A model generated the notes under the pieces. That model did not search any database. It worked only from the letters and a program-made list of their open reading frames with translations, and was not told the DNA's origin. Made by a program: the position numbers and the translations under genes. From positions 7,444,758 to 7,508,757 of the forward strand of contig NC_134536.1 of the NCBI RefSeq assembly GCF_050624435.1: a stretch of DNA of 64,000 bases, given 5' to 3'. Of the stretch, positions 1 through 10,545 are shown piece after piece. This DNA comes from Tenrec ecaudatus (lineage: Eukaryota; Chordata; Mammalia; Afrosoricida; Tenrecidae). How positions within the stretch are numbered: the stretch's first letter is position 1; each line of letters opens with the position of its first letter.

Positions 1-330
1 TGCTCCGTTGGAGCGCGCTGTTGTAGCCCCTACGGCAATTCATCTCTTTGAGGATCTTCCTCGTTTTCTCCATCTTCTGCCAAGTATGAAGTCCTGCCAA
101 CAAGTCCAAAGTACGCTAGACAATCTCACCAGCGTGGAGTCTGAGGACTATTCTGAGGAAGATTTGTTTGTTCCCCGGGAAGTCCGTAGTGTCTTCAATA
201 CTCTTCGCCAATCCACGAGAGCCATGGAACTTCTTTTCGGCAGTACGTGTATGATGAAGTCTTTCTCAGCCGTTCCCATGGGAGTATTTAGACCATTTAT
301 GATTAATGTTGGATTTAAACCTGCCATCTA
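1..330 (-). mobile_element. RTE/BovB LINE 3' fragment, antisense
   Basis: The sequence follows the antisense of the BovB 3' end seen elsewhere in the window (for example 55515-55990): a 'gccaagtatgaagtcctgc' block, then 'acaagtccaaagtacgctag', then a 'gaggaagatttgtttgttc' block and a 'cgccaatccacgagagcc' block, in the same order. It is strongly diverged and truncated by the window edge. The 107-codon open frame across it is therefore not a gene. Confidence 0.7.
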
Positions 331-454
331 GTTAGCTTCTCTTTGTTCTGCTTGAACCTCAGCCCCCTTTTCTGCCGTCACTTGAATTATTTCTATGTCT
401 GTAACAGTTACCATCTGGGAATGCACCCCCCTGCCGTCCCACCCCCCTGGGGCA

Positions 455-530
455 GAGGGTGGGTCTGTCTTATTCTATAGGGCTGCGGTGAGTAGGAATC
501 GATTCAGCAGCGGTGATTTGCTTGCTAGTG
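455..530 (+). mobile_element. AfroSINE 3' half
   Basis: The stretch with 'ggggcagagggtgggtctgtc' and 'tatagggctgcggtgagtagg' matches the 3' half of the SINE. The tRNA-like 5' half is missing. Confidence 0.6.
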
Positions 531-1497
531 AAGTCTATTTTTAGTATTTTAGTAGTTTTTCTAAAGTTGGAAATATCCATCATTAATTTACACCGTCCAC
601 CTTCAAGTCAGTCTTCTATTTCATGGATAATGTAAGAATGGTGAAGCCAGCGTTGATTCTGCTTACTTGCGTGTGTTTCTGCAGAAACTTAGAAAAAGCT
701 GGCAATAACAGTAAAGCCATGTTACAGGCCTTAAGGATAATTGAGATCATTAAGGTCCCTGAAAGTGGCTACGTTAACTTTTATGACTAAAATAAATCGT
801 TGATATGATCAAAGTCTACATGGTTCTAAGCAAACTTTTTGTTTTTAAAGAATTAAAATTTTAAATTTTAAAGTAGAATAATGACCACAGTCCCGTCGCT
901 GTTGCTTCAGTTGTTGCAGGTGTGTTCCCAAGGGTTGTGCTATTGTTCTCAAAGCCTTTCCTTCATGATGTTGTGAATCTCACAGAAACTATTTTTGGTT
1001 TTTTGGCCCGAGCAGTTGGTCATCTTTTAAAGTAATTATAAAATTTAAAAATATCCCTTACACTTTCCTGTATTTTTAAAAATTGTGTCTGGGGTGCTCC
1101 GTTCTCATTGTGTGGATCTGGATTTCTATCTGCTGTCACATCCCTTCTGTCAGGAATCATTTCAACCTTTCTTACCGCACAGGCCTCCTGGGACTGATTT
1201 CTTTCCATTTATGTATGACCCAAGATACCTTAAATTTGTTGCTTTCAGTTAAAATAATAATAATTTTATTTCTGGATTGACAGTGTTTTGTTTTGTTTCC
1301 ATTCATCATTTTAGAATTGTTACTTCATTACCCTCTGAATTGCTTCTGACCAAAAATACTACCTATATTCCTCTTTATTTAATGCTTGTTTTTTTTTTCT
1401 TTTAAGACTTTCTCTCAAATGAGTAAGTATCTCCAATCCATCCGTCCCGTTGTGAGAAAACAATATGGAATTCTGTTTCCCAAAAGATTCTGGTCTT

Positions 1498-1565
1498 AGA
1501 AACCCTGTGGGGCAGCCTGACCCTGTCCTAGAGGGCAGCGAGGAGCTGGAATCAGCTCGATGACC
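1498..1565 (+). mobile_element. AfroSINE 3' end
   Basis: It reads 'gaaaccctgtggggcagcc...gtcctagagggcagcgaggagc...cagctcgatg', the SINE 3' end without its 5' half. Confidence 0.65.
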
Positions 1566-1599
1566 TTGGGATTTTCATTCATTTTATAAAATTCCTAGC

Positions 1600-2480
1600 C
1601 AGTATCCCTTCATACATTTCTCTTTCCTTTCCCGTTCTCTTCTTCATTTGGGATGCGGATGCTGTCTCACATCTTTCGCATTCCTGTGCTGACATTTGAG
1701 CCGTCTCTGCATTTTGTCTATAGTGGGTAGCGCTGTGATGAGTCTGGATGTGCACAAACCTAATCGTGTTGCAGCTCTTAATTCTTGATGAAATGTATTC
1801 AGTGGAGGGATTGCGAGGTCCTATGGAATGTCTACCCACAACTTGTTGAGGAAGCCCTGCCCTGTGTGCACCGTGGCTGTGCCACCTAACAGCCTCACCA
1901 GCCACAAATGAGGTCTCCAGTGATCCATACTCTTGCCAACACCAATTGCCTACGATTTCGAAATTTACTATCAATGCCGTGGTGAGGTGCTATCTCATTG
2001 GTGTCTTGATCTGAATCTCATGAATGGCTAATGATTGTGAAAAACATTTTTCGACTGTCTTCTTTTTGTTCATGTTATCTGCCCATTTAAAAATGGGGTG
2101 TTTTGTCATTTTCTTGTTGAGGTGTTGAGGTTTTCTATACATGTTAGAGGTGAATTCCTTGTCCAGTATGTCAAGGCCATTGCCCAAACAAAAAACAAAC
2201 CATTTCCCAGTCTGTGGGTTCTCTTTCTACTCTTTGGTGAAATCCGCTGATGCACATTCGGGTCTAATTTTCAGGAGGTCCCAGTCATCTATTTTGTCTT
2301 TTGCTGCATGTGTTTTTTCACTATGTTTCATAGTTGATTTAGGCCATGTTTATAAGGCCCTTAAATTTGTCCCCATTTTTTGGTTGTTGGTGGTGAACTT
2401 TACAGAGCTAGGTTGTACGTTTAGGTCTTCGATCCATCTTGAGTCTGTTTTTGTATCAGGTGTGTTTCATTCCCCTGAAA
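1600..2480 (-). mobile_element. L1 3' region, antisense
   Basis: Read on the - strand this is the end of a mammalian L1. Landmarks in antisense order are a 'tgccaacaccaattgcctacg' block, 'ggtgctatctcattggtgt', 'ttgttcatgttatctgccca' and 'cttcgatccatcttgagtct'. These are the typical antisense L1 ORF2-end and 3' UTR motifs. It is old and carries stops in all frames. Confidence 0.75.
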
Positions 2481-3438
2481 ATAGCCTCTTCTTCTTTCTG
2501 TGTGTTGCTCAGCAATTGGGCCCATGTAGTCGACAGTTGAACTGAACGTGCGTTTTGCTGTTGCAAACTTACATGCTCCACAGACATCACCCCTTCCGCA
2601 ACAGGCTGCTGCGTAGGGGAGGGCTGGGTTGCTGAGGAGTTTCCTTAGGGCTCCTATCCCCCCGAGCACTCCTTGAGTGCCTACACGTAGGAGGATTCCA
2701 GACCCCCCCATCTGAGCCCAATGGTCCTCCAGCCACAGTCTCAGGCCGCCTCTTTGCCCTTGGGCTTGGAAGACAAAGACTTCTCAGTGCTCTTTCCCAT
2801 CTTACCCATGGAGCCGACGCTTCCCTGTCTCCGTGGTGGGTCTTGAGTTGGAAGAAGTAATTGGCTCAGGCTTTGTGTCAGGGCAGGATCCTGGGCACAA
2901 TAGGGTTTCCGGCCCCTCTTCCAAGGAAATAAAGTTTTTGCCTCCAATGGTCCATCTGTCCTGGATGATTCCACAGCAGCTTATGATTTTGCTTTGTCTG
3001 AGCCAAGGCCCCAGGGAAATGTGTAAGAGTTTCAGGTCTGTCTTCCCCTGGCAGCCAATGACCACCTGCAGTCTGTACCTAGTGGCTCCCTCCACATTGC
3101 TTCCATGCCACCCCTGGGGAGCTGTGAAAATAAGCTCACATAATTTCTGAGTGCAATTTCTAAGAGTCAGTCAGCACTCTCTTCTGTTTGTTTCCTCCTG
3201 AGTTTTGAGTTAAGCACTTCTGAGGGACACTAGGTCATTAACGTCCTAGAATGCTTTGGATCTACTGCTTCATTTGCATGCCCACCTGCCTACCAATACA
3301 GAAAAGAGCACAGTGGTAGGTCCCCGGGAATACTGCACTGTTCATATCATACGGGACACGCTGTCGTGTAATGTCACACGTTCCATGCTTCCCCGTCCCA
3401 GCCTTTCCTCAGGCTGACTTCTTCTCTTTCCATTTCAG

Positions 3439-3598
3439 TGCCCCCCGAGCAGACGCCTGTGGTCCAGGAGTGCTACCAGGGCAACGGGGAGAGTTATCGA
3501 GGCACTTCATCCACCACGATCACAGGGAAGAAGTGCCAACCTTGGTCATCGATGTCACCACACTATCATAAGAAGACCCCAGAAAACTTCCCAAATGC
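3439..3598 (+). CDS. PLG: PLG exon 10: first half of kringle 4
   Basis: A tttccatttcag acceptor precedes the exon and a GTATGT donor follows. The exon starts at codon position 2 and ends after position 2, 160 bp in all. It encodes a short Pro-rich linker (PPEQTPVVQ) and then kringle 4 with the first two of its six cysteines (in QECYQ and GKKCQPW). The lysine of [11 protein letters not shown] sits where human kringle 4 has Lys35 of its lysine-binding site. In the family this domain binds C-terminal lysines of fibrin and cell receptors. The next exon completes the kringle in frame. Confidence 0.96.
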
Positions 3599-4642
3599 GT
3601 ATGTCTTTGATTTTAACCAGAAAAGAAGCAACATCCAACTCCTATTTCTGTTAAGAGAGCTGCGCTTTACGTTCACTTCTTAGTACCGACTTTCTCTTGG
3701 CTCCAGGGTGAGAGCCTAGTGTCTTAGGCCCCTGGCTTTTGAGCAAAGTGTCTGAAAGGCGAGAATGTAGAGCTGGCTTTATTTCCTGAGGAGTTCTTCC
3801 AAGGCACGTAGGGCGGGTGGAGGGCGTGAGGTCCAACTGGTGGACAACTAAAGAGAAGAAAAGGACTTAAGGCCCAGAAGGTCCACCTTCCTCAACACCA
3901 GGTGAACATCATGCAGTCGCTCAACTAGGAATTTCATCTTTCTAATCTCGAATGATTGAAGTGAAGCTGGGGTTTGGCATTTATGTTCGTGGGTGGTGTG
4001 TGTATGTGTGTGTGCGTACTGACTGCACAGATACACTGGATCTTGAACTCTGGTCATCTGAAGGGATAACGTTACAAGAATATGAAGAAGCAAATCCGGA
4101 AGGCAGATGAGAGTCAGGAAGCCTGCTGATACTGATAGGTAAGACGGACAGGTAGATGGGCAGAGACGAAGTGTGACCAGACCAGGCTTTATACCATAAG
4201 CCACTGTAATATACAGGGGAAAATGCTTTCAGGAGATAGACAATGAACATCACAGGACCGAGACTTCTTAGAGAGGGAAACATAGGAGGTCAGGCTCACA
4301 GTGATCTCACCTTGCTTTCTGGAGACTGTCTATGGATGCAACGCAAGGAAATGAAGTTGGAGCAGGTCTCCCACGTCTCGCTGAGTTGAGGCAGCAGAGA
4401 GCAGAGCGTAGGGTTTCTGAAGTGTCTGGAATTGGATGGGCAATGAAGCAATGAGAAAGGATCTGTGTTAATGAGAAGGAGCTAATAAATCTGCAGAGAG
4501 GTCTCCTTTACGACCCTGGATGAATACAGAGCTGCATGCACACACATATAGAGGTTCCACCGTGTTGTATCAACAACTACCGGAGAATTAGTAACATCTT
4601 CTCTGTCCATATTTGTGCCAAATGGCTCATAACCAGAATAAG

Positions 4643-4845
4643 AGCCCTGATGGCACAAGGGTTATTTGTTGGGCTGCTAGTGGCAAGGTCAGGAGTTCAA
4701 AACTGTCTGAGGAAGAAAGCTGAGGCTTTTTCCTCCCACGAAGAGTCACAGACTTGGAAGCCCACGGCGGCAGTTCTACCCTGTCCTAACAAGCTTGCTG
4801 TGAGTCAGACTCAACTCCATGAGTGCGACCAGTGAGTCAGAATTC
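4643..4845 (+). mobile_element. AfroSINE
   Basis: It is a near full-length copy starting 'agagccctgatggcacaagg', with the 'gggctgctagtggcaaggtcagg' tRNA-like part and ending in 'gctgtgagtcagactcaac'. Confidence 0.85.
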
Positions 4846-4944
4846 AGAATCAACTTGATAGCAGTGAGTTTGGCTCCCTCCCACCTTCCGCCCATCATTT
4901 AGTTGTTAGCTCAGAGAAGAACCAATGCATTTGCATTGGGTTAT

Positions 4945-5280
4945 TGGTGAAGAACATTGACTATGCCACAGACCACCGGAAGAAGGAGCAAATGTGTTTG
5001 AGAAGAAGTAGAGCCCAACTGCTCTTTAGAAGTGAGGATGACGAGACGTTGTCTCACCTACCTTGGACATGTTTCTCCAGTCCCTGGGGAAGGGTATTAT
5101 GTTTCATAAGGTGGAGCATCAGCGACAGAGAGATAAAGCCTCAATAAGAGAGATAAAGACATAATGCCTGCGACCAGGGGCTCAGACACAGGGAAGATAG
5201 TGAGGATGGTGCCAGGTTGGGTAGGGTTTTGTCCTGTGGTACACAGGGCCACTCTGAGTCAGGGCCGATCCAGTGGTACC
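4945..5280 (+). mobile_element. RTE/BovB LINE 3' end
   Basis: This is the sense copy of the shared 3' block: 'acgttgtctcacctaccttg', 'gacatgtttctccagtccct', a 'gtggagcatcagcgacagag' block and 'gagtcagggccgatccagtgg'. No coding capacity remains. Confidence 0.75.
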
Positions 5281-5352
5281 CACCAATCACCACCACCACC
5301 ACCAATCACCACCACCACCACCACCACCAGCACACCACCACCACCACCACCA
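5281..5352. repeat. (CAC)n / (CCA)n microsatellite
   Basis: About 72 bases of CAC triplets, interrupted by 'caatcacc' and 'cagca'. It directly follows the 3' end of the RTE/BovB copy, so it may have grown from that element's short tandem tail. Confidence 0.9.
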
Positions 5353-5389
5353 CTCAATTATAAGAGAACAAACAACCAAGTAAAAAATT

Positions 5390-6060
5390 ACTTAGCATCT
5401 CACAAGGGAAGAGATAGGAATGGCCAATAAGCACATACAACAGGCTCAAGGTCTTTAGCCATCTAGGAAATAAGGATTAAAGAGACACATAAAAAGCAGT
5501 TGCTGAGATACACTGCACACCCAGTGGAAATGGCTCCTATGAGGAAACAGACAGCAGCAAGGAGCCCTAAGGATGTGGAGCAATTGGAACGCCCAGGCAC
5601 CGAGAGTTCCACACACGCATCACTCTCACTCAGCGAGCGTGCAAAATGGTCCAACCAGTGTGAAAGCAGTCTGTTGGTGGTGTTTTAAATGAAATTAAGC
5701 AAGCACTCACTGTGTCCGCTTGAGATTCTCCTCTTGAATATTCACTGAAGGAAATAAAGACCTACGTCTACACAAAGATCGGTGGGACGATTCTTAAAGC
5801 TTTGTTCCTAAGAACCCCAAATTGGCAGCAACTTCAATTTCTGTGGGTCAACAATTTGTGTATATTCATGCAGAACAATGCTGTTCATCAATAAAAGAAA
5901 TAATCAACTGGTACCCCAAAGTAGGATGCTAAAACCCTTATATTCAGTGAGAGAAGCCAGATGCCAAAGAGGACATGCAGCATGAGTCAATTCATATGGG
6001 GGCTATTGACGAGGCAGCCCTAATTCATGGTGAATGGAATCAAAAGTATAATTAGACAGT
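5390..6060 (+). mobile_element. L1 3' region, sense
   Basis: It carries the order typical of L1 ends: an imperfect 'gctgagatacactgcacacc' block, 'ggatgtggagcaattggaac', 'atgctgttcatcaataaaag' and 'cagtgagagaagccagatgc'. It is decayed and has no open frame. Confidence 0.7.
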
Positions 6061-6074
6061 GACACAAGGGAACT

Positions 6075-6335
6075 TTTTCTTTTCTTCTAAAAATTATTTT
6101 ATTGGGGGCTCATACAACTCTTAACACCATCCATCCATCCATCCATCCATCCATCCATCCATCCATCCATCCATCCATCCATCCATTGTGTCAAGCACAT
6201 TTGTATATTTGTTGCCCTCCTCATTCTCAAAACTTTTGCTTTCTGCTTGAGCCCTTGGGATCAGCTCCTCATTTTTTCCCCTCCCTTAACTCCCCCTCCC
6301 CCCCCAACGAACTCTTTGAGGCGATGGAAATGCTC
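6075..6335 (-). mobile_element. Young L1-type 3' UTR, antisense
   Basis: It starts with a T-rich tail, then 'ttattttattgggggctc', 'atacaactcttaacacc', 'attgtgtcaagcacatttg' and 'ttgggatcagctcctcattt'. The same unit recurs at 9765, 33752 and 56715 (antisense) and 45960 (sense). Here an internal ATCC run has expanded. I could not fix a target-site duplication. Confidence 0.7.
6123..6186. repeat. (ATCC)n microsatellite
   Basis: About 16 ATCC tetramers. In the other copies of this L1 3' UTR the same place has only two or three units, so the array expanded inside the element. Confidence 0.95.
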
Positions 6336-6734
6336 TATGTCATGAGAGGAGTGTGAGCTACATGGGTACGGCCTTCATCAAAATTCATCAAGCAAAGCAC
6401 TGCAGATATAGGCATTGAATTGTATGTATACTTCAAGTTAAAAATAGAGGTGGGTTTATTTCAAACCTACTTTTTTGACATGTCCAGTTGCTTGGAAATC
6501 ATCTGAGCGACTTCCTCCAACTGTGGGCCTAGCCTGAGATTTGGCTACTTCCCTATAGCGGCTTTACGGAGGTGGATTCCCATCGTACATAATGTGCTTC
6601 AGGTGTTCTGACAGCAGCAGGCCATGGATCTAAATTTTAAAGGGATTCTAAGGCCAAACCCTGGCTTGTCTGTCCTACTGTGGTGGCTTCTGGGTTTCTG
6701 TGATGAGAGAAGCTATGTCACTAGTATTTCAAAA

Positions 6735-8230
6735 CTAACAAGGTCACTCGGCATGAACAGCAGAGCTTCCAGACTAAGTACGGACTACAAAGAAGGAATA
6801 GGCTGTCCACATCCGAGGGATTAGTCACTGAGAGCATCATGGAGGGCAGCAGAACCTTGTCAGACACTGAAAGCTTCACGAACGGCAGCAGAACTTTGTC
6901 AGAGCCAGTGCCAGAAGATGAGTCCTTCAGGCTAGTAGGCATTCAAAATATGATTGAGGAATAGCTGCCTTCTCAGAGCAGAGCCGATCATAATACTGTG
7001 GAACGGAGCAAAGCTTTCAGGACCGTCCTCTGTTGATGGGGCACAACTCAAAATGAGAAGAAACAGCTGCGAACATCTGTTCAAAATTGGAACTTGGAAT
7101 GTATGAAGTGTGAATCTGGGAAAACTGGAAGGCGTCAACAGTGAAATGGAATGCATAAAGATCAATATCCTAAGCTTTAATGAATTGAAATGGACTGGTA
7201 TTGGCCATTTTGAATCAGAAAGTCATATGGTTTCCTATGCTGAGAATGATAAATTTAAGAGGAATGGTGTCACAGTCATCATCAAAAAGGACATTCCATT
7301 ATCTGTCCTGAAGTATGATGCTGTCTGTGATAAGATAATATCTATCTCCATACAAGGAAATCCAGTCAATGCAACTCTTATTCAAGTTTATGCATCAATC
7401 CCTAAAGCTAGTAATGGAGAAATGGAAGAATTTTACCAATGTTTTCCGTCAGAAACTGATCAAACACACAATCAAGATGTATTGCTAATCATTGGCAATC
7501 AGAAAGCAAAAGTTGGAAACAAACAGGAAGGGACAGTAGTTGGAAAATATAGCTTTGATGATAAAATGAAGCTGGAGATCCAATGATAAATAGTAAGACA
7601 GATGATTGACTTCATTGCAAATACGTTCTTCCATACTCTAAAGGCTACTCTATACATGGACATCTCCAGATGGAATACACAGAAATAAATTGGACTACAT
7701 CTGTGGGAAGACTCGATGGAGAAGCGCAGGCTCAATATTAGCAGCTTAAACAAGGTCAAAGGCTGACCATGGATTTACCATCAATTGCTCATATGTAAGT
7801 TCATGTTGAATCTGAAGAAAATTAACACAAACCCATCGGAACCACAATACGACCTTGGAACATCTGAATTTTGCGACTATCTCAGGAACAGAACACGAAT
7901 GACAGAAGACTTGATGAGTTGTGAAAGGGCATTAAGAAAAGAATACACTAAGAGAGGAAAAGGTCATTAAAAAGACAGGATAGAAACAAGTCAAAGTGGG
8001 TGTCACAAGAGACTCTGAAACTTGCTCTTAACCATAGAGTAGCTAAAGCATATGGAAGAAATGATGAAGTCAAAGAGATGAACAGACATTTTCAAAGGGA
8101 AGCTCAAGAAGATAAAACATTATAATGAAATGCACAAAGATCTGGAGTTAGACAACTACCTCACAATTGTTCCTATGCCTGAACCCACTGTTGCAGCCAC
8201 TGTGTCAGTCTGTCTCATTGAGGGATGTGA
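6735..8230 (+). mobile_element. RTE/BovB LINE, 5' part with decayed endonuclease frame
   Basis: The 5' leader ('cagcagagcttccagactaag') leads into an open stretch of about 158 codons (7110-7586). It resembles the BovB apurinic-type endonuclease: NILSFNELKWTGIGHF covers the catalytic-Glu region, followed by IQVYASIP and LIIGNQKAKVGNK. In the last block the usual Asp of GDxNAKVG is Asn, so the enzyme is inactive. A stop follows and later frames are broken. A short piece of the 3' consensus ('cctatgcctgaacccactgttgc') is joined at about 8165-8228. The insertion is ancient and dead. Confidence 0.8.
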
Positions 8231-8835
8231 TAGTTAGGTTTATTGTGCCAACCTGGCCAATAGGAACATGTGGAGTTAATCAGGTTACAGTTTGATCGAA
8301 GGGCAAAGAGATAAATGGTTCTGCAAGGCCTGCCCCCCTTTCTCTTGTTCTCTGGTGATTGGAGCATGCTGGAGCATGCTGCTGTTTCAGTTAGTTCTCT
8401 GCCTCAGTGTGTGAGCTACACTACATGTGGGACAGCCAACCCGTGGATCATGTCACTAGAGCTTGAGGCTCCTTCGAGACCTGCTTTGCCACACTGCTGG
8501 TGCACATATCGCTTGAGCTTGAGACTGGTGGATCCTGTTACCTTGTATTGCTTGTGTTCCATATGCCATCTGGGCCTGCTTTGCTAAGAACCTGAGCTAC
8601 TGACTGCTGATGATCCACCCTGCTGCTTGCTGCCTGTGGGCAGCCTCTGCTTGCCTTGCCCGAGAGAGCACTCTGCTGTCACCTTCCTTGACCTTGGACC
8701 ACTGACCCCTCTTTACTGCTGTGTGCACTAATTAGCTGTATATTCCTTCTCACTGTATAAACCTATCCATATATATATAAAATCATATGTGTCCTGATTT
8801 CATTTCTATAGAGAACCCTGCCTAACACACATACC
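8228..8835 (+). repeat. Unclassified 0.5-0.6-kb interspersed repeat, copy 1
   Basis: It begins 'gttaggtttattgtgccaac', continues 'ctggccaataggaac' and ends near 'agagaaccctgcctaacaca'. A second copy with the same start and the same order lies at 34112. The ends are weakly inverted (TGTnnTAG at the left, the complement of TGTGTTAGG at the right), so a DNA transposon or an LTR is possible. I cannot name the family. Confidence 0.7.
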
Positions 8836-9205
8836 ATATCTTCTTTGAGGAAATATGCTTTATTTTTAAGGCATACTTTTGGGTATTCCTAGAAAGAGAG
8901 ACAGGCATACAGATTTTTTTATGTGACCAGAATATAATCTTAAATATACTTCAAAATCCAAGGGTTTGGGTTATTCTAAGGGACTGTGTTTGATATAGTG
9001 TCAAAGGGCAGCATTCAGATACTTTCTCTCACACACATCATTTATCTCAGTTTTTACATGTAACATCTATTGCTTTGGACTTTTTATAAAAAATATAACC
9101 TATCTTTGAGATGGATCTGTTTGAAATCCAGGGACCATTGGTACTCGTGACCCAGGTATTGTACCTTTAAAAGAAGCATTTCCAAGTCACTTGTTAATAC
9201 TTGAG

Positions 9206-9410
9206 GAGCCCTGGTGGCATCATGCTTATGTGGTGGGCTGCTACTGCAAGGTCAGCAGTTTGAAACCACCAGCTGCTCTGTTGGGGAAAGACTAGACTTT
9301 CCACTCATGTAAAGAGTTACAGTCTCAGAAACCTACAAGGGTGGTTCTACTCTGCCCCGACAGGGTTGCTACAGGGCAGAACGGACTCAATGGCAATGAG
9401 TTTGTTTGGT
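9206..9410 (+). mobile_element. AfroSINE, full length
   Basis: It starts 'aggagccctggtggcatcatg', has the tRNA-like 'gcaaggtcagcagtttgaaac', and ends 'actcaatggcaatgagtttg'. It lies 105 bp upstream of PLG exon 11. Confidence 0.9.
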
Positions 9411-9486
9411 TGTTAGCACTTCTTTGTTGGAACAAAGCACTTTTTGTTGGGCACCCCTGAAGGTTCTCCCCATCTCCTGACCCACA

Positions 9487-9506
9487 TTGTGTGTGTGTGT
9501 GTGTCT
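9487..9506. repeat. (GT)n in the splice acceptor region
   Basis: A run of about 10 GT/TG units ends 8 bases before the AG of PLG exon 11, so it replaces much of the polypyrimidine tract. Confidence 0.85.
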
Positions 9507-9514
9507 GTTTACAG

Positions 9515-9699
9515 CGACTTGATCATGAACTACTGCAGGAATCCAGATAAGGATGAAAAACCCTGGTGCTATACCATTGACCCCGAAGTCCGATGGGAAT
9601 ACTGTAATCTGAAGAAATGCTCAGCGACAGGAGGGAGTGCGCCATTCATTCCTTTCGTGCCCCAGTTGCCAAATGTTCAGGCTCCTGTAGAAGAACCAG
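9515..9699 (+). CDS. PLG: PLG exon 11: second half of kringle 4 and K4-K5 linker
   Basis: The acceptor is tgtctgtttacag and the donor GTAAGA; the exon is 185 bp, with one base completing a codon on each side. It supplies the last four kringle cysteines ([20 protein letters not shown]). The lysine-binding site is kept: the two Asp of [11 protein letters not shown], the Trp of PWCY and the Arg-Trp of VRWEYC. Tyr stands where human kringle 4 has Phe64, a conservative change. The linker after KKC ([20 protein letters not shown]) is Pro-rich but differs from the human linker and has no Val-Val pair. Confidence 0.97.
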
Positions 9700-9764
9700 G
9701 TAAGAAGTCTGTGCCCATAGGTTTGGTATTACTTTGGCACACAGAAGCATAGATGGAAAATCTT

Positions 9765-10155
9765 TTTAAAAAATCATTTTATTAGGGGCGCATACAACTC
9801 TTACCACAATCCATACATACATCAATTGTGTAAAGCACATTTGTACATTCATTGCCCTCATTGTTCTCAAAACAGTTGTTCTCCACCTAAGCCCTTGGCA
9901 TCAGTTCTTCATTTTCCCCACTCCCTCTCTGCTCCCCCCTCCCTCATGAACCCTTGATAATTTATAAATTATTATTTTGTCATATCTTACACTGTCTGAC
10001 GTCTCCCTTCACCCACTTTTCTGTTGTCCGTCCCCCAGAGAGGAGGTTATACGTAAATCCTTGTAATCGGTTCCCCCTTTCCACCCCACCCTCCCAGTAT
10101 GGCCACTCTCAGCACTGGTCCTGATGGGATCATCCGCCCTGGATTCCCTGTGTCC
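9765..10155 (-). mobile_element. L1-type 3' UTR insertion with perfect 14-bp TSD
   Basis: The direct repeats agatggaaaatctt lie at 9751-9764 and 10156-10169. Between them is an antisense L1 3' end: a T-rich tail ('tttaaaaaatcattttattag'), the 'aactcttaccacaatccat' unit, 'cttacactgtctgacgtctc' and a truncated 5' edge at 'ggattccctgtgtcc'. This proves retrotransposition. The insertion starts 65 bp after the donor of PLG exon 11. Confidence 0.9.
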
Positions 10156-10368
10156 AGATGGAAAATCTTAATGATGCAGCAGGTCTTCGTCGACATTATC
10201 TTACTCAAGAGCTAGTTGAGGACAGGTGGCACGAGGGGAGGTCTGGGAGCCATTTCTGTGTCTGCTGGTGTCAGGCACAGGGCCTATTTCTCTAGGACTT
10301 GAAAACAAACTGGTTTTGAGGGATACTATTTTGAGCCTGGGTAGATTAAGAGGTTCATAACGATGGTG

Positions 10369-10545
10369 CAAGGAGCCCTGGTGGTGATGTGGTTAAAGCC
10401 AAGAGGTCAACTTGTCAAACCCACCAGGCACGTCCTCTGTGGGAGATAGATAACCTGGTCAGTTTCTGTAAAGCCAATCCCCTCGGGAAGCCAATGGAAC
10501 CACCCAACTCTGTCCTGTGGGTCTCATCAATTGGCACAGACTGAA
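10369..10545 (+). mobile_element. AfroSINE, diverged
   Basis: It starts 'aaggagccctggtggtgatg' and keeps 'ggttaaagccaagaggtcaac' and 'ctgtcctgtgggtctc'. The middle is rearranged. Confidence 0.7.

Larger units (their letters stand above)
1..3438 (+). other. PLG: PLG intron 9 (partial)
   Basis: No exon of kringle 3 could be found here, so this is read as the intron before kringle 4. It holds an antisense RTE/BovB fragment (1-330), two AfroSINE 3' ends (455-530 and 1498-1565) and an antisense L1 3' region (1600-2480). In 540-1490 and 2550-3420 I see only AT-rich or unassigned sequence, probably decayed repeats. Confidence 0.75.
3599..9514 (+). other. PLG: PLG intron 10 (splits kringle 4)
   Basis: This 5.9-kb intron is mostly repeats: AfroSINE at 4643 and 9206, an RTE/BovB 3' end at 4945, CAC and ATCC microsatellites, an L1 3' end at 5390, an antisense L1 tail at 6075, an RTE/BovB 5' part at 6735 and an unclassified repeat at 8228. 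In 3600-4600 and 8840-9200 I see nothing recognisable. Confidence 0.85.

Noticed and set aside
8..331. 107-codon open frame at the left edge
   Set aside because: It lies on the antisense of a decayed RTE/BovB 3' end; the order of motifs matches the other antisense copies, and the peptide resembles no host family.
7110..7586. A functional host endonuclease or phosphatase gene
   Set aside because: The frame is the BovB endonuclease with a changed catalytic Asp, an early stop and no introns or host-like ends.
9206..9410. tRNA genes at the many GGTTCGAA motifs
   Set aside because: The motif is the B box of the tRNA-derived SINE. No cloverleaf can be formed over the copies and the SINE body follows each time.
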